Notes: a model not told the origin generated them from the letters alone. A stretch of DNA of 64,000 nucleotides from Alkalitalea saponilacus (GCF_900168165.1 NZ_FUYV01000001.1:310001-374000); one strand, 5' to 3'. Numbered from the stretch's first letter, positions 31,535 to 41,861 are shown. Program-made: numbers and translations.

Positions 31535-33022
31535 ATGGCAAAGTTCTTATTGGTAAACCCCGAAGATAACGTGGCTGTTGCACTGGAAGCTGCAAATGCC
31601 GGAGATGTTGTTAACGTTGAAAGTTATCAGGTAACTCTAACAGAGAATATTCCTGTTGGACATAAGGTTGCGTTAAAAAATATTGATATAAATGAGGACA
31701 TCATTAAATATGGTGCGCCAATCGGTCATGCAACTCAGGCCATAAACGCCGGAATGCATGTCCACACGCAGAATTTGAAAACAAACCTTTCGGGGAATCT
31801 GGTTTACTCATTTAATCAAAAGTTAAATGAACTGCGCTTTTCCGACCGAAACATGACGTTTGACGGCTACCGTCGTTCAAACGGGAAAACCGGAATCCGA
31901 AATGAGCTTTGGATTGTACCCACAGTTGGGTGTGTTAATGGGCAAGCCCAGCAAATCATCAACAGGTTTAACCGTGAAGTTAACCCTGTTGATATAGATG
32001 GGGTAGAAGTTTTCAAACACAGTTACGGTTGTTCTCAACTTGGAGATGACCATGAAAACACTCAAAAAGCTTTGGCCGATGTCATTAATCATCCCAACGC
32101 TGGAGGTGTGCTTGTTATAGGATTAGGCTGTGAAAACAATCAAATCTCACATCTTAAAAAATTCATAGGTGATTACGATGAGTCTCGAGTGCGGTACATG
32201 GTTGCACAGGAGGTGGATGATGAGGTTGAAGCCGGTTTTTCTATGCTCAAGGAGATTTACGAGGAGATGCGTTATGACAAACGAGAGCCTGTGCCTCTAT
32301 CTGAATTAAAAGTTGGATTGAAATGTGGAGGCTCCGATGGTTTCTCCGGAATTACTGCCAACCCATTGGTTGGTGTATTTTCTGATTTTCTGGTTGCGCA
32401 AGGCGGCACAACGGTTTTAACGGAAGTTCCTGAAATGTTTGGTGCAGAAACCATCCTAATGGAGAGAGCCATTAATAAGGAAGTGTTTCAGAAAACGGTG
32501 GAGTTGATTAATGGGTTTAAGGACTACTACCATAAGCATAATCTGCCGGTTTATGAAAATCCCTCGCCCGGGAATAAAGATGGTGGTATTTCTACTTTGG
32601 AGGATAAATCATTGGGCTGTACCCAAAAAGGAGGAACAGCCACTGTGGTTGATGTATTGAAATATGCTGAGCCCATTCGTACGAATGGACTCAATTTGCT
32701 TTCTGCTCCAGGTAATGATTTGGTTGCTGCATCAGCTCTTGGTTTCAGCGGATGTCAGATGGTGCTTTTCACCACCGGAAGGGGAACTCCATTTGGTAGT
32801 TTTATACCTACAATGAAAATTTCAACCAACTCTAACCTTTTCAATAAAAAGACGAACTGGATTGATTTTAATGCTGGTCAACTATTGGAAGGTAAAACCA
32901 TGGATCAGTTGCTTGAAGAGTTCATCAGTTTTGTGGTTGAAGTGGCCAGCGGAAAAAAGTTGAAACACGAGGAGACCGGGTTTAAAGAGATCGCTATTTT
33001 TAAAACCGGAGTAACCCTTTAA
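31535..33022 (+). CDS. uxaA: Altronate dehydratase
   Basis: 495 residues, full length with both parts: an N-terminal SAF domain (about 10-90) and a C-terminal galactarate/altronate dehydratase domain. It dehydrates D-altronate to 2-keto-3-deoxygluconate. Conserved stretches include YRRSNGKTGIRNELWIVPTV near 109, HSYGCSQLGDDHE near 165, LKCGGSDGFSGITANP near 270 and FTTGRGTPFGS near 410. Typically iron-dependent. Together with uxaB it covers two middle steps of galacturonate use. A terminator lies 35 bases past the stop. Confidence 0.95.
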   Translation: MAKFLLVNPEDNVAVALEAANAGDVVNVESYQVTLTENIPVGHKVALKNIDINEDIIKYGAPIGHATQAINAGMHVHTQNLKTNLSGNLVYSFNQKLNELRFSDRNMTFDGYRRSNGKTGIRNELWIVPTVGCVNGQAQQIINRFNREVNPVDIDGVEVFKHSYGCSQLGDDHENTQKALADVINHPNAGGVLVIGLGCENNQISHLKKFIGDYDESRVRYMVAQEVDDEVEAGFSMLKEIYEEMRYDKREPVPLSELKVGLKCGGSDGFSGITANPLVGVFSDFLVAQGGTTVLTEVPEMFGAETILMERAINKEVFQKTVELINGFKDYYHKHNLPVYENPSPGNKDGGISTLEDKSLGCTQKGGTATVVDVLKYAEPIRTNGLNLLSAPGNDLVAASALGFSGCQMVLFTTGRGTPFGSFIPTMKISTNSNLFNKKTNWIDFNAGQLLEGKTMDQLLEEFISFVVEVASGKKLKHEETGFKEIAIFKTGVTL

Positions 33023-33056
33023 TGACTTGTTTGTAACTGTTATATATTGAGAATTC

Positions 33057-33093
33057 AAAGCGAGTAGATCAAATTTGATCTACTCGCTTTTTT
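33057..33093 (+). terminator. Terminator after uxaA
   Basis: Perfect inverted repeat 33057-33073/33074-33090, in practice an AAAGCGAGTAGATC stem around an AAATTT loop, ending in a T-run to 33093. Confidence 0.9.
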
Positions 33094-33306
33094 GTGATAA
33101 ATCTAGTTTAAATTGTGAAATATTGTAGTTTTTTTTATAAAAGTATTTGGTACGTATAAAATTTAAAATATCTTTACACAGTTTTGTATTATATTTTATA
33201 ACTAAAAAGGAAACAGGTGAAATGAGCAATTAGGGAATTTTTTGTTCTAAAGGCATAAAATAATCTGGGGCAAGTTTCATCTGACCTTGACAAAAAAACT
33301 ACAAAT

Positions 33307-34974
33307 ATGAAAAAAAGGGTTTTTATTGTTTCAATGGCTATGCTGATGTTTTTTCAGCTGACAAGTCAGAATCGGAATTTGAAACTGCATTACGATTTCA
33401 AGAGTGTCACTCCTTCAGGCGAAATCCTGGATATGAGTGGAAATGGGTTTAATGCAGAATTGAAAAACGAAGCATTTTTGGATCATATGGGCGATTACCA
33501 TATTCTGAACCTAGGGTTCCACAATGGTTATCTCGACATGGGGGAGAAAACCGGGGAGTTGGTGAATTCTTTGAAAGATTTTTCTGTCGCAACTTACGTT
33601 TATGTTGATGAGGGTGTTAGCTTGAGTCTTCATGGTAGTTTTATCTTAACATTTTCAAATTCAACTGACATTAGAAGCGATGGCAATGGTTGTATGTTCT
33701 TAAGTGCACGCGATCAGGCATATGCCATTACAAAAACCGACAATAGAGCCGAACAAGCGGTACGAGTGGGAGAACCTGTTCAACAGGGTGCCTGGATGCA
33801 TATTGTATATACTCAAGAAGGCAACCAGGGAAACCTTTTCATAGATGGGAAAATGGTTGCGTCTAATACTGTAGATATTTTCCCATCAGCAATAGGCAAA
33901 ACAAAATTCAATTTTATTGGTCGCTCTCCATACAAGGAAGATAATTATTTGAGAGGCTTGTTGGCTGATTTCAGAATTTATGACAAAGCATTGACGGCAA
34001 GAGAAATCAATCGGTTGGGACGAGAAACCAGCGGATTGGCTGAGGCTCATGTGGAGTATGCTCAACGTCCCATTAGATTGATTGCTAATGGAAACCCTCT
34101 GTTCTCTCATAAATACACAGCGGATCCTGCTGCTCTTGTTCACGATGATGTTTTTTATATTTATGCAGGTCAGGATGTTGGTGACGGAAGAGGTTATAAT
34201 ATGCCAAACTGGGTAGTGTTTTCATCTGAAGATTTAGAAACATGGTACGAACACCCCATTCCATTGCGACCTTCTGATTTTAGTTGGGCAAGAGGTAATT
34301 ATGCATGGGCAGCCCAGGTTATTGAGCGTGATGGCAAATTTTACTGGTATGTATCAACTCAACATTATACCGGGGCACGTGCAATTGGGGTGGCAGTGTC
34401 TGACAGCCCAACCGGTCCGTTTGTGGATGCCATTGGGTCTGCTTTGATTACCAATGATATGACTACTCATTGTACAAACATTACCTGGGACGATATAGAT
34501 CCGACCGTATGGATTGATGATGACGGACAGGCTTATCTGTTTTGGGGTAACACATGTTGCTACTATGTAAAGCTTAAGGACAATATGATTGAAATGGATG
34601 GTGATATTATGACAATCGAGGATCTTCCTCACTTCACCGAAGCACCTTGGATCCATAAGAAGAATGATTGGTACTACCTATCTTATGCTGCATGGTTCCC
34701 GGAAAAAACTGCTTATGCAAGAAGTAAAAGCATCAATGGCCCTTGGGAGTACATGGGTATTTTAAATGAAGTAGCCGGAAACAGCAATACAAATCACCAG
34801 GCTATTGTTGAATTTAAGGGACAATGGTATTTTGTTTATCACAATGGTGCATTGCCAACACAGGGTGGAAGCTATTTGCGTTCTGTTTGTATTGATTATC
34901 TACATCATAATGAGGATGGCTCCATCCAAAGGGTGATTATGACAACTGAAGGGGTTAATCCGGTACGCGATTAA
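33307..34974 (+). CDS. Secreted LamG-GH43 glycoside hydrolase
   Basis: 555 residues, signal peptide about 1-20. Residues about 25-245 form a LamG/concanavalin-like domain and about 255-555 a GH43 five-bladed propeller. The three expected catalytic acids are present: Asp273 (TADPAALVH), Asp398 (DDIDPTVW) and Glu445 (FTEAPW). GH43 members remove arabinofuranose or xylose, or cut arabinan or 1,3-galactan; the exact linkage is not readable here. The LamG domain is clearly related to those of the two proteins at 43002 and 45388. No type IX sorting domain is at its C-terminus. Confidence 0.88.
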   Translation: MKKRVFIVSMAMLMFFQLTSQNRNLKLHYDFKSVTPSGEILDMSGNGFNAELKNEAFLDHMGDYHILNLGFHNGYLDMGEKTGELVNSLKDFSVATYVYVDEGVSLSLHGSFILTFSNSTDIRSDGNGCMFLSARDQAYAITKTDNRAEQAVRVGEPVQQGAWMHIVYTQEGNQGNLFIDGKMVASNTVDIFPSAIGKTKFNFIGRSPYKEDNYLRGLLADFRIYDKALTAREINRLGRETSGLAEAHVEYAQRPIRLIANGNPLFSHKYTADPAALVHDDVFYIYAGQDVGDGRGYNMPNWVVFSSEDLETWYEHPIPLRPSDFSWARGNYAWAAQVIERDGKFYWYVSTQHYTGARAIGVAVSDSPTGPFVDAIGSALITNDMTTHCTNITWDDIDPTVWIDDDGQAYLFWGNTCCYYVKLKDNMIEMDGDIMTIEDLPHFTEAPWIHKKNDWYYLSYAAWFPEKTAYARSKSINGPWEYMGILNEVAGNSNTNHQAIVEFKGQWYFVYHNGALPTQGGSYLRSVCIDYLHHNEDGSIQRVIMTTEGVNPVRD

Positions 34975-34996
34975 TTTTTTCTTGTGCTAAAATATT

Positions 34997-35034
34997 CTCA
35001 AGGACTTTTCAACGAAAAGTCCTTGAGTTTTTTT
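34997..35034 (+). terminator. Terminator after the LamG-GH43 gene
   Basis: A 13-bp perfect stem CTCAAGGACTTTT (34997-35009), loop CAACG, AAAAGTCCTTGAG (35015-35027), T-run to 35034. The symmetric ends allow it also to serve the minus-strand S9 peptidase gene. Confidence 0.9.
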
Positions 35035-35235
35035 ATCCATATTGTTCTGCTTTCTTGTGATTTCATCCTGTAATTCCGGAATCAGGTCATTAAAATAGTC
35101 GCTGTAACCGGCTTTCTAACTATTAAATCCCTGTAATTTTCGGGGCATTCCTGTGCTTACCTTAAAGTATTTGCATCAACCACATTAAATTGTATGTGAT
35201 GTCCGTTCATTTTAAAGTATCCTGTCATACGGATT

Positions 35236-37497
35236 TCATTGACTGTTCCAGTTCGGTGTTTTCTGCTTTAAAAGATGACGAATGAAGAAGTCTCTTCGTT
35301 TGCGTTCCCCATATACACCGCCAAGTGTGTGTCCTACAGATGGTAATATTACCAGTTCAAATTCTTTATTGGCTTCTATCAGGGCTTTTGCCACTTGCAT
35401 GGTGGAGGCAGGATCCACATTATCGTCTATTTCTCCATTAATCAGCATTAAATTTCCCTGGAGTTTATGAGCATTGACAACATTAGATGATTCCTGGTAA
35501 TGAGGGCCAATCGGATAACCCATCCATTGTTCGTTCCACCATATTTTATCCATTCGGTTGTCGTGGCAGCCTGATGAAGCTACACCCGCTATGTAAAACT
35601 CAGGATGGAACAGAAGCGCGCCCATGGCACTTTGGCCTCCTGCAGAGGCACCATAGATACCCACCCTTGTGGTATCCATGTATGGATATTCTACTGCTGC
35701 AGCTTTTATCCATAATATCCTGTCGGGAAACCCTGCGTCTTTTAGATTTTTCCAGCATACATCATGAAAAGTTTTGGAACGGTTGGAAGTTCCCATCCCG
35801 TCAATCTGTACTACAATAAAACCGAGTTCTGCCAGACTGCTAAAAGCACCCATGTAAGGCGCAAAACTTTTCTGTACAAATGAACTGTGAGGTCCGGCAT
35901 AAATATACTCTATTATCGGGTAGTCTTTTTCGGGATCAAAATTTGACGGACGGTAAATGTTGCCCCATATATCAGTTTTTCCATCGCGCCCTTTTGCCAC
36001 AAAAACCTCAGGGGCAATCCATCCTTCATTTTCCAGATCAGAGATGTCTGCTTGCGCTAGTTTAAGTACAATATTCCCGTTTTCTCCGTCTCGAATTACG
36101 CTAATCGGCGGATATTCGGGTGTTGAGAAGGTGTTTAAAAAGAATTTGTGATTGTGCGAAAAAGATGCATGGTGGTTCATCTCTTCCGGTGTAAGTTCAG
36201 TAAGCCCTCTTCCATTAAATCCAATCCGATAGTAATGTATGTTGTATGGGTCTTCACTTTTGTTCCGGCCACTGGCCCGGAACAAAATTTGCCTGTTTTC
36301 TTCGTCTACATGTTCAACGCCTCTGACTACCCATTCTCCTTTGGTAATTTGGTTTTTTACTCTTCCCCTTTTTGCATCGTAAAGGTAGAGATGGTTCCAA
36401 CCATCACGTTCAGATGCCCAAATTATTTCCTCTCCATTCTTCATGTTATGTCGATACCGTTTTCCACTGTAATCGATAAAAGTAGGGCTTGTTTCGTCAA
36501 TGAGTATCCTTACATTTCCTGTTTGTGCATCAACCTCAACCACCTGATAAGTTTGGTGTCCGCGTTCATTAAATTCAAACGTGAACCCTCTGCTGTCGTC
36601 CCACCAGGCCGGGTTAGAAAGTGAGTATTGGTGCTCAAAAGGCTTGGTTTCAAGGGGAATTTGCAGCTTTTCTTCCACATTGAAAAGCGAAGGGCGTTTT
36701 ATGGGAAGCGCGTCGCCGGGTTTTAGATACTCTATTTCATGTAGTTTTGGCTGCAGCTGATCCGAAGGAGCAGATTCAATAAATCGAATGAACTGTTTCT
36801 CATGTAATCGCACTTTGTTGGTTGCCAGGTAGCGTGAGTCTGGCGACCATGAGATGAAAGAAGAGTAAGTGTCCCCTTGTGCCCCATCAAAACTGAGTTG
36901 GTACTCAGTGTTATCCTGCCTGTTTCGAATATATACGTTGTAGTCTTTAATGAATGCCGTCCAAAGACTATCGGGAGACATAACGGGAGATTGACTCAGT
37001 TCATCTGTTGTTTGTCCCCAATGTCCTCTGTTTCCTCTTTGGCGAACCCGGGAGGTCTCCTTTAGTTCATAACTGCTTAAATCGACTTCATAGTTTATGT
37101 TATTTATCGTAAAAGTAATGGTATCTAAACCTGCTTTGAAAGAGAGGTCTCTAATAGGCAATGTGTATGGAGATACCCGATTGCTGCCATTTACTTTTTT
37201 GATGGCATCGCTTAGCATTTCATGATCGAAAGCCTTGCGAATGTTTTTCTCTTTTGAGTCGGCAAGAAAATATTCAGTACCTTGTTTGGTCTTTAAAGCA
37301 TACCACAAAACGTGCGTGGTGTCAATCCAACCGGAGCCCAATATGGTGTTGTACACCATATCGTTAAATTTAGAAATGGAGTCGGCTTGCTTGTAATCTT
37401 CAGCCGTAAACTGAGCAAAAACAGGGATGGATAATAATGTGATGAATAACAGTAAAAGGCGGTATAAGTAGCCGAAGTATTTAATTCCAAATGTCAT
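35236..37497 (-). CDS. S9 family (dipeptidyl peptidase IV-like) serine peptidase
   Basis: 753 residues, signal peptide about 1-28. The N-terminal part (about 90-500) is a DPP IV-type beta-propeller and the C-terminal part an alpha/beta-hydrolase. The triad is intact with DPP IV-like spacing: Ser618 in GASAGG, Asp691 in GEIDDNVD and His723 in VGHTLGG. The motif CHDNRMDKIWWNEQWMG follows the serine as in DPP IV-like bacterial peptidases. It likely cleaves dipeptides or short peptides in the periplasm. It runs opposite to the carbohydrate genes, with divergent GH42 upstream. Confidence 0.92.
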   Translation of the reverse strand: MTFGIKYFGYLYRLLLLFITLLSIPVFAQFTAEDYKQADSISKFNDMVYNTILGSGWIDTTHVLWYALKTKQGTEYFLADSKEKNIRKAFDHEMLSDAIKKVNGSNRVSPYTLPIRDLSFKAGLDTITFTINNINYEVDLSSYELKETSRVRQRGNRGHWGQTTDELSQSPVMSPDSLWTAFIKDYNVYIRNRQDNTEYQLSFDGAQGDTYSSFISWSPDSRYLATNKVRLHEKQFIRFIESAPSDQLQPKLHEIEYLKPGDALPIKRPSLFNVEEKLQIPLETKPFEHQYSLSNPAWWDDSRGFTFEFNERGHQTYQVVEVDAQTGNVRILIDETSPTFIDYSGKRYRHNMKNGEEIIWASERDGWNHLYLYDAKRGRVKNQITKGEWVVRGVEHVDEENRQILFRASGRNKSEDPYNIHYYRIGFNGRGLTELTPEEMNHHASFSHNHKFFLNTFSTPEYPPISVIRDGENGNIVLKLAQADISDLENEGWIAPEVFVAKGRDGKTDIWGNIYRPSNFDPEKDYPIIEYIYAGPHSSFVQKSFAPYMGAFSSLAELGFIVVQIDGMGTSNRSKTFHDVCWKNLKDAGFPDRILWIKAAAVEYPYMDTTRVGIYGASAGGQSAMGALLFHPEFYIAGVASSGCHDNRMDKIWWNEQWMGYPIGPHYQESSNVVNAHKLQGNLMLINGEIDDNVDPASTMQVAKALIEANKEFELVILPSVGHTLGGVYGERKRRDFFIRHLLKQKTPNWNSQ

Positions 37498-37920
37498 AAA
37501 ATCAGTTTTAAAAACGCAATATAACGATTTTAAGAAATGGTGATGATGGTTTTAGAAAAAGTGCCAATTATTTTTAAAAATGTGATAATTGTGCGATTTT
37601 GATTAGGATTGTTATTCGATATGGTAAGTGTTGTTTGTAACGAGATGTTAATATTTGTATTATTTGCTTATGTTGTTTATTTTTATAAAGTAAAATCCCG
37701 GAGTGTCCATTAAATAACGGGCTCTCATCATTCCTTTTGTTCAAATTAATTGGACGCAGGCTGCTCTTTTTATCGGTTTAAATAATATAAAGGAATTTTA
37801 TTAAATAGTATATAGCAAACAAGTGTATCTATGAAACGAGCATGATTAATTAATCACACATCTGGATGAAAACTCATCATGCGAGTTCCATCCGACTTTA
37901 TTAAAAAAATTGATTTACGG
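37498..37920. other. Divergent promoter region between S9 peptidase and GH42 genes
   Basis: About 420 AT-rich bases that must hold promoters in both directions. No convincing TAnnTTTG pair, operator or gene remnant was identified. Confidence 0.35.
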
Positions 37921-39996
37921 ATGAAAAAAATGATTTTGTCAGTTTGCTTACTTTTAATGGTAAGCTTTTCGTACCCGCAGAGTGCAGAGCGGTTCTATCC
38001 TGCGTCAGAATTAATCTCTGTAGGAGCTTATTATTATCCGGAACACTGGGACGAATCGGTATGGGAAAGGGATTTAAAACAAATGGCCGAAATGGGTTTT
38101 GAGTTTACCCATTATGGTGAATTTGCATGGGCTCAACTGGAGCCGGAAGAGGGAAAGTATGATTTTGATTGGCTGGATCGCGCCATCGAACTAGCAGATA
38201 AATATGGTCTTAAAGTGATTCTGTGTACATCTACCGCAACGCCTCCAGTATGGTTGGTGCGGAAATATCCAGAGGTGCTTATAACTCATGAAGACGGTAC
38301 CCGTATGGATCACGGAGCCCGTCAGCATGCATCTTTTTCCAGTTCTTTTTACAGAGAGTATTCTCAAAAAATGATTGCCGAGTTGGCAATACGTTATGGA
38401 AATGATGAGCGGGTTATTGGGTGGCAGCTCGATAATGAACCTCGTACTTCTGTAGATTATGGATCCGATGCGCATGAACGTTTTCGTGCATGGCTTAAAG
38501 AGAAGTACGGAACCATTGAGGCTTTGAACAAAGCCTGGGGCAATGATTTCTGGAGTGGATTGTACAATGATTTCTCACAAATAAATATTCCACTGCACTC
38601 ACAGTGGGGCATGAATTTGCATCAACGGCTCGATCACACCAGATTTTCCGATTGGGAAACATCCTCGTTTATGGACAAGCAGGCACGAACCATTCGCAAG
38701 CATATAAAACGTGATCAATGGATTACTACAAATTATATCCCCATGTATGATGTCCGCTATATCGGACAAAGCCGGGAACTGGACTTTGTGACTTATACCC
38801 GATATATGATTTATGGAGAGGGACTTGGAGTTGGCCGAAAGGGATACAGAATAGGTGAGCCGCTTCGAATCGCCATGGCCAACGATTATTTCAGGCCGTT
38901 GTCAGAAATTATTGGTGTTATGGAACTTCAACCCGGGCAGGTGAACTGGGGGCAAATTAATCCGCAACCGCTTCCCGGTGCTGTTCGGCTTTGGAACTGG
39001 CATGTTTTTGCAGGTGGCAGCAAATTTACCTGTACATACCGTTTCCGTGCGCCTTTATATGGTTATGAACAATACCATTACGGAATCATGGATTTTGATG
39101 GTGTGCGTCCATCACCTGGAGGGCTGGAGTTCCAGCAATTTATTGAAGAGATCAATTTATTGCGTGAGAACTACTCCGGTTCCAGTGTTCCCGACGACTA
39201 TCTGAAACGTTATACCGGTGTTTTATTTGACCCCAATAATGCCATTGCAATGGCTCACAATCCGCAAACTACGGAATGGCATACCGAAAATCATGTGTTG
39301 AAATATTACAAAGCTCTAAAATCTTTTGGAGCTCCTGTTGATTTTGTGCGCGACACCATGGATATCTCAAAATACCCGGTATTGGTTGTTCCTGCTTATC
39401 AACAAATTTCCCGCGATCTCATACAAAACTTAACGGCCTATGCCCAAAATGGCGGACATCTGGTGATGACTGTTCGTACCGGCCATCAGGATCCTTACGG
39501 ACATTTATGGGAAGCGCCTTATGCTCAGCCCATTTATGATTTGATAGGAAGTGAAATTGAGTTTTATGATCTCTTAATGCCCCATGCCCCGGATAATGTG
39601 AAAATGGATGGCGAAATGCATCCCTGGACAAGCTGGGGCGAAATTTTGAAACCATTCCCGGGAACAGAATCATGGGCAACTTTCGAAGATGATTTTTATG
39701 CCGGAAAACCTGCTGTAACCTGGCGAAAGCTTGGTAACGGCACAGTAACTTATGTTGGGGTTGATACCCATGACGGCCAACTGGAGCACAAAGTGCTCAC
39801 ACGCGTTTTTGAGCGCGCAAATATTAAAACCGAAAGCTACCCCGAAGGTATTCTTGTGGAGTATCGCGATGGCTTTGGCGTAGCCATGAATTACTCGGAT
39901 AAAAACTATGAGGTAAAAATACCTTCCGGTTCACAAATTTTGGTGGGACAACCTAATATCGCTCCTGCTGAAGTTGTGGTGTGGAAAGTTGAATAA
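37921..39996 (+). CDS. Secreted GH42 beta-galactosidase
   Basis: 691 residues from the ATG at 37921, which puts a normal signal peptide (about 1-20, ending SYPQ) at the N-terminus; the ATG at 37879 would add 14 unlikely residues. The order is GH42 barrel (about 35-400), trimerisation domain (about 430-620) and a small C-terminal domain. The acid/base is Glu173 in QLDNEPRTS and the nucleophile Glu335 in GVMELQPGQ. GH42 enzymes release galactose from galacto-oligosaccharides and short galactan chains, in keeping with the neighbouring GH2 enzymes. Confidence 0.93.
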   Translation: MKKMILSVCLLLMVSFSYPQSAERFYPASELISVGAYYYPEHWDESVWERDLKQMAEMGFEFTHYGEFAWAQLEPEEGKYDFDWLDRAIELADKYGLKVILCTSTATPPVWLVRKYPEVLITHEDGTRMDHGARQHASFSSSFYREYSQKMIAELAIRYGNDERVIGWQLDNEPRTSVDYGSDAHERFRAWLKEKYGTIEALNKAWGNDFWSGLYNDFSQINIPLHSQWGMNLHQRLDHTRFSDWETSSFMDKQARTIRKHIKRDQWITTNYIPMYDVRYIGQSRELDFVTYTRYMIYGEGLGVGRKGYRIGEPLRIAMANDYFRPLSEIIGVMELQPGQVNWGQINPQPLPGAVRLWNWHVFAGGSKFTCTYRFRAPLYGYEQYHYGIMDFDGVRPSPGGLEFQQFIEEINLLRENYSGSSVPDDYLKRYTGVLFDPNNAIAMAHNPQTTEWHTENHVLKYYKALKSFGAPVDFVRDTMDISKYPVLVVPAYQQISRDLIQNLTAYAQNGGHLVMTVRTGHQDPYGHLWEAPYAQPIYDLIGSEIEFYDLLMPHAPDNVKMDGEMHPWTSWGEILKPFPGTESWATFEDDFYAGKPAVTWRKLGNGTVTYVGVDTHDGQLEHKVLTRVFERANIKTESYPEGILVEYRDGFGVAMNYSDKNYEVKIPSGSQILVGQPNIAPAEVVVWKVE

Positions 39997-40048
39997 AGTA
40001 TTTTCAATACTCATCCTATCGTATCCTTGCAGTTCAAGGAGCTTTAAT

Positions 40049-40094
40049 ACTCATCCGATGACTTCCCCACGATTGTGTTAGTCATCGGATGAGT
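40049..40094. repeat. Inverted repeat ACTCATCCGATGAC
   Basis: ACTCATCCGATGAC (40049-40062) and its exact complement GTCATCGGATGAGT (40081-40094) around an 18-base loop. A near copy, ACTCACCCGATGAC, is at 42321-42334. No T-run follows, though it may still end GH42 transcription. Confidence 0.6.
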
Positions 40095-40123
40095 TCTTAC
40101 AGAGAAACTGTTTTAATTTAGCT

Positions 40124-40170
40124 TCTAATATATGTTATAGATGCGTCCCGATAAAATCGGGATTAGATTT
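40124..40170. repeat. Dispersed intergenic repeat, copy 1
   Basis: Begins TCTAATAT and contains the hairpin TCCCGAT-AAA-ATCGGGA at 40146-40162. A copy at 42265-42314 has the same start and CCCGAT/ATCGGG hairpin. Confidence 0.5.
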
Positions 40171-40347
40171 TAGACAGATAGATCAGTTGAGAAAGACGAT
40201 TAGATGTATCTTATTTTCTGTTTAAAGTTTAAAGGTTGTGGTTTTGATGGTTTTCTGTTCTCCGATTACCCTGTCACCTTTCCACCGGTTGAAGGTTAAT
40301 ACCACTAATCAGCACGAGCTTAGCAAAACTGGCTGCATGGTCTTGTT

Positions 40348-40755
40348 TTACTCTTTTACAGCATTTTGATATTCGGCACTCATCTCCCGGGGCGAATAGA
40401 TATATAAAGCATTGCCGAGCGGATCATTTATCGAAAATGCGCGATCGCCCCAATCGTGGTCTGTAATTGCTTCGATGAAAGGGATACCTGTTTGCTGTAT
40501 TTTAGCATATTCACTGTCAACATTGTCAACATTCAGATTCAAAGTCAAACCCCCTGAGAATGCTTTTCCGGTCGCTCCATATTCGGGTTTTATAAACGAC
40601 AGGAAGATGTCAGGATTCACATGGCTTTGGAATTGTATGGTCACATACCATTCGCAGTCGAAGGTGATTTTTACATTAAAATGACGAACATAAAAGTCAA
40701 CACACTCTTTAATTTTGTCAGTGTGGATGGTAATTGATAGGTCGTTGATCTTCAT
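40348..40755 (-). CDS. VOC family (glyoxalase/bleomycin resistance-like) protein
   Basis: 135 residues, a single-domain vicinal oxygen chelate protein. Residues about 5-125 have the paired beta-alpha-beta-beta-beta pattern, starting INDLSITIHTDKIKECVDFY, and end with SINDPLGNALYIYSP. Candidate metal ligands are not confidently assigned. The family includes glyoxalases, dioxygenases and antibiotic-binding proteins, so no reaction is proposed. It lies 67 bases downstream of an AraC-type regulator on the same strand and may be under its control. Confidence 0.85.
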   Translation of the reverse strand: MKINDLSITIHTDKIKECVDFYVRHFNVKITFDCEWYVTIQFQSHVNPDIFLSFIKPEYGATGKAFSGGLTLNLNVDNVDSEYAKIQQTGIPFIEAITDHDWGDRAFSINDPLGNALYIYSPREMSAEYQNAVKE

Positions 40756-40822
40756 AATGCTTTATTTTTATTGCAAAAATAGTCATAGGAACTGAGGTGG
40801 TTGGTGTAAAAATCCGACATTA

Positions 40823-41578
40823 TTATTTCAGTTCACAAGGAACTGTTCCGCCAAATTTCTTGAAATCTTTTATCAGATGGGAATGATCAAAATAACCACA
40901 ATCAATGGCGGCTGAGTACAGACTCTCCTGCGGACAATGCCTCAGATGATTCAGAGCATGTTTGAATTTTATGATTCGACTAAATTTATTGGGGGAGATT
41001 CCAACTACTGCTTTAAATTTACGTTCCAACTGACGTTCGCTCAAACAAGCTATATCTGCAATTTTTGTTACGGAAATTTGTCCGTTGGCTTTACGGATGT
41101 AATCAATAGCGCTTTCAATGCGTTTTTCCGGTGTAAAGGCGTATGGCAATCGGCTTATCAGAAAGTGCTCGATTTTGGTTATGCACTCTTCTATGGTTGG
41201 TAAATCAGAGAGCCTTTCATGAAAATCTTTTTCAAATAAAGTATCAGCTAAAGTCAATTCAATAAATTTATTGGTTAAATCATCAATTGGCATTCGGGTA
41301 AAAGCCGTTATGCCTGCCGGTCGAAACCGAATACCGAGCATTTGAATTTTTCCCGATTGAAAGGCAACATCTAAATAGGAGGTAATTGTTCCCACGATAT
41401 AAAAATGGCGGGAATTCGTGTGACTATCTCTGCTGGTACTGCCCAAACTTAAAATAATATCTACACATCCATCAGGGAGTATCCGTTGAACAATGGGCGA
41501 CATGCCGAAATTCTCGGAAATCCAATAGACCTCTATGAGGTGACTCAGGCGCTTATCGGGGAGGTATTCGTAATACAT
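40823..41578 (-). CDS. AraC family transcriptional regulator
   Basis: 251 residues. The N-terminal half is an effector/DUF6597-like domain (begins YEYLPDKRLSHLIEVYW) and the C-terminal hundred residues hold the two helix-turn-helix motifs of AraC proteins (ISVTKIADIACLSERQLERK and SLYSAAIDCGYFDHSHLIKD). It probably controls the adjoining VOC gene or itself. An inverted repeat lies in its upstream region at 41601-41622. No sign links it to the glycoside hydrolase genes. Confidence 0.9.
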   Translation of the reverse strand: MYYEYLPDKRLSHLIEVYWISENFGMSPIVQRILPDGCVDIILSLGSTSRDSHTNSRHFYIVGTITSYLDVAFQSGKIQMLGIRFRPAGITAFTRMPIDDLTNKFIELTLADTLFEKDFHERLSDLPTIEECITKIEHFLISRLPYAFTPEKRIESAIDYIRKANGQISVTKIADIACLSERQLERKFKAVVGISPNKFSRIIKFKHALNHLRHCPQESLYSAAIDCGYFDHSHLIKDFKKFGGTVPCELK

Positions 41579-41861
41579 GTGTTAAATTAAGTATTTTGTT
41601 CGAATATATGCAATAATATTCGAAAAAATAATATTGCACATCTTTCAAATTCTTTACTTTTGTTAAGTAAATCACAAAAGTGTGTTTGAGATTTATTTTT
41701 TTATAACGCTAATCCAATTCAAAATGCAAACTCCAATTCTTCTCAGAAGCAGTAATTACATCCACCGCTTATCCCATATGGCTCTCAAGTGCGAAAAAGC
41801 ACTTAATTATTTGTCAGTTGACATAATTCCTGCTATGTTTTTTTATAATAATCATTCTCTT
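41579..41861. promoter_or_regulatory. Divergent region of AraC regulator and zinc-ribbon gene
   Basis: Contains inverted repeat CGAATA/TATTCG at 41601-41622 and TGCAAT/ATTGCA around 41609-41638, both possible operator halves. On the plus strand TTG (41634-41636), 18 bases, and TACTTTTG (41655-41662) form a promoter-like pair for the zinc-ribbon gene. Confidence 0.45.

Larger units (their letters stand above)
39997..40347. other. Intergenic region with short repeats after the GH42 gene
   Basis: About 350 bases. Holds a 14-bp hairpin at 40049-40094, a second repeat-like element at 40124-40170, and ACTCATCCTATCG at 40009-40021, which is close to the hairpin arm. No gene is visible. Confidence 0.5.

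Noticed and set aside
36148-36624. 158-codon plus-strand frame within the S9 peptidase
   Set aside because: Antisense to a gene with an intact Ser-Asp-His triad and no protein-like features of its own.
41682-41861. Upstream extension of the zinc-ribbon protein by 60 codons
   Set aside because: The residues are not protein-like and the promoter and ATG fit better at 41862.
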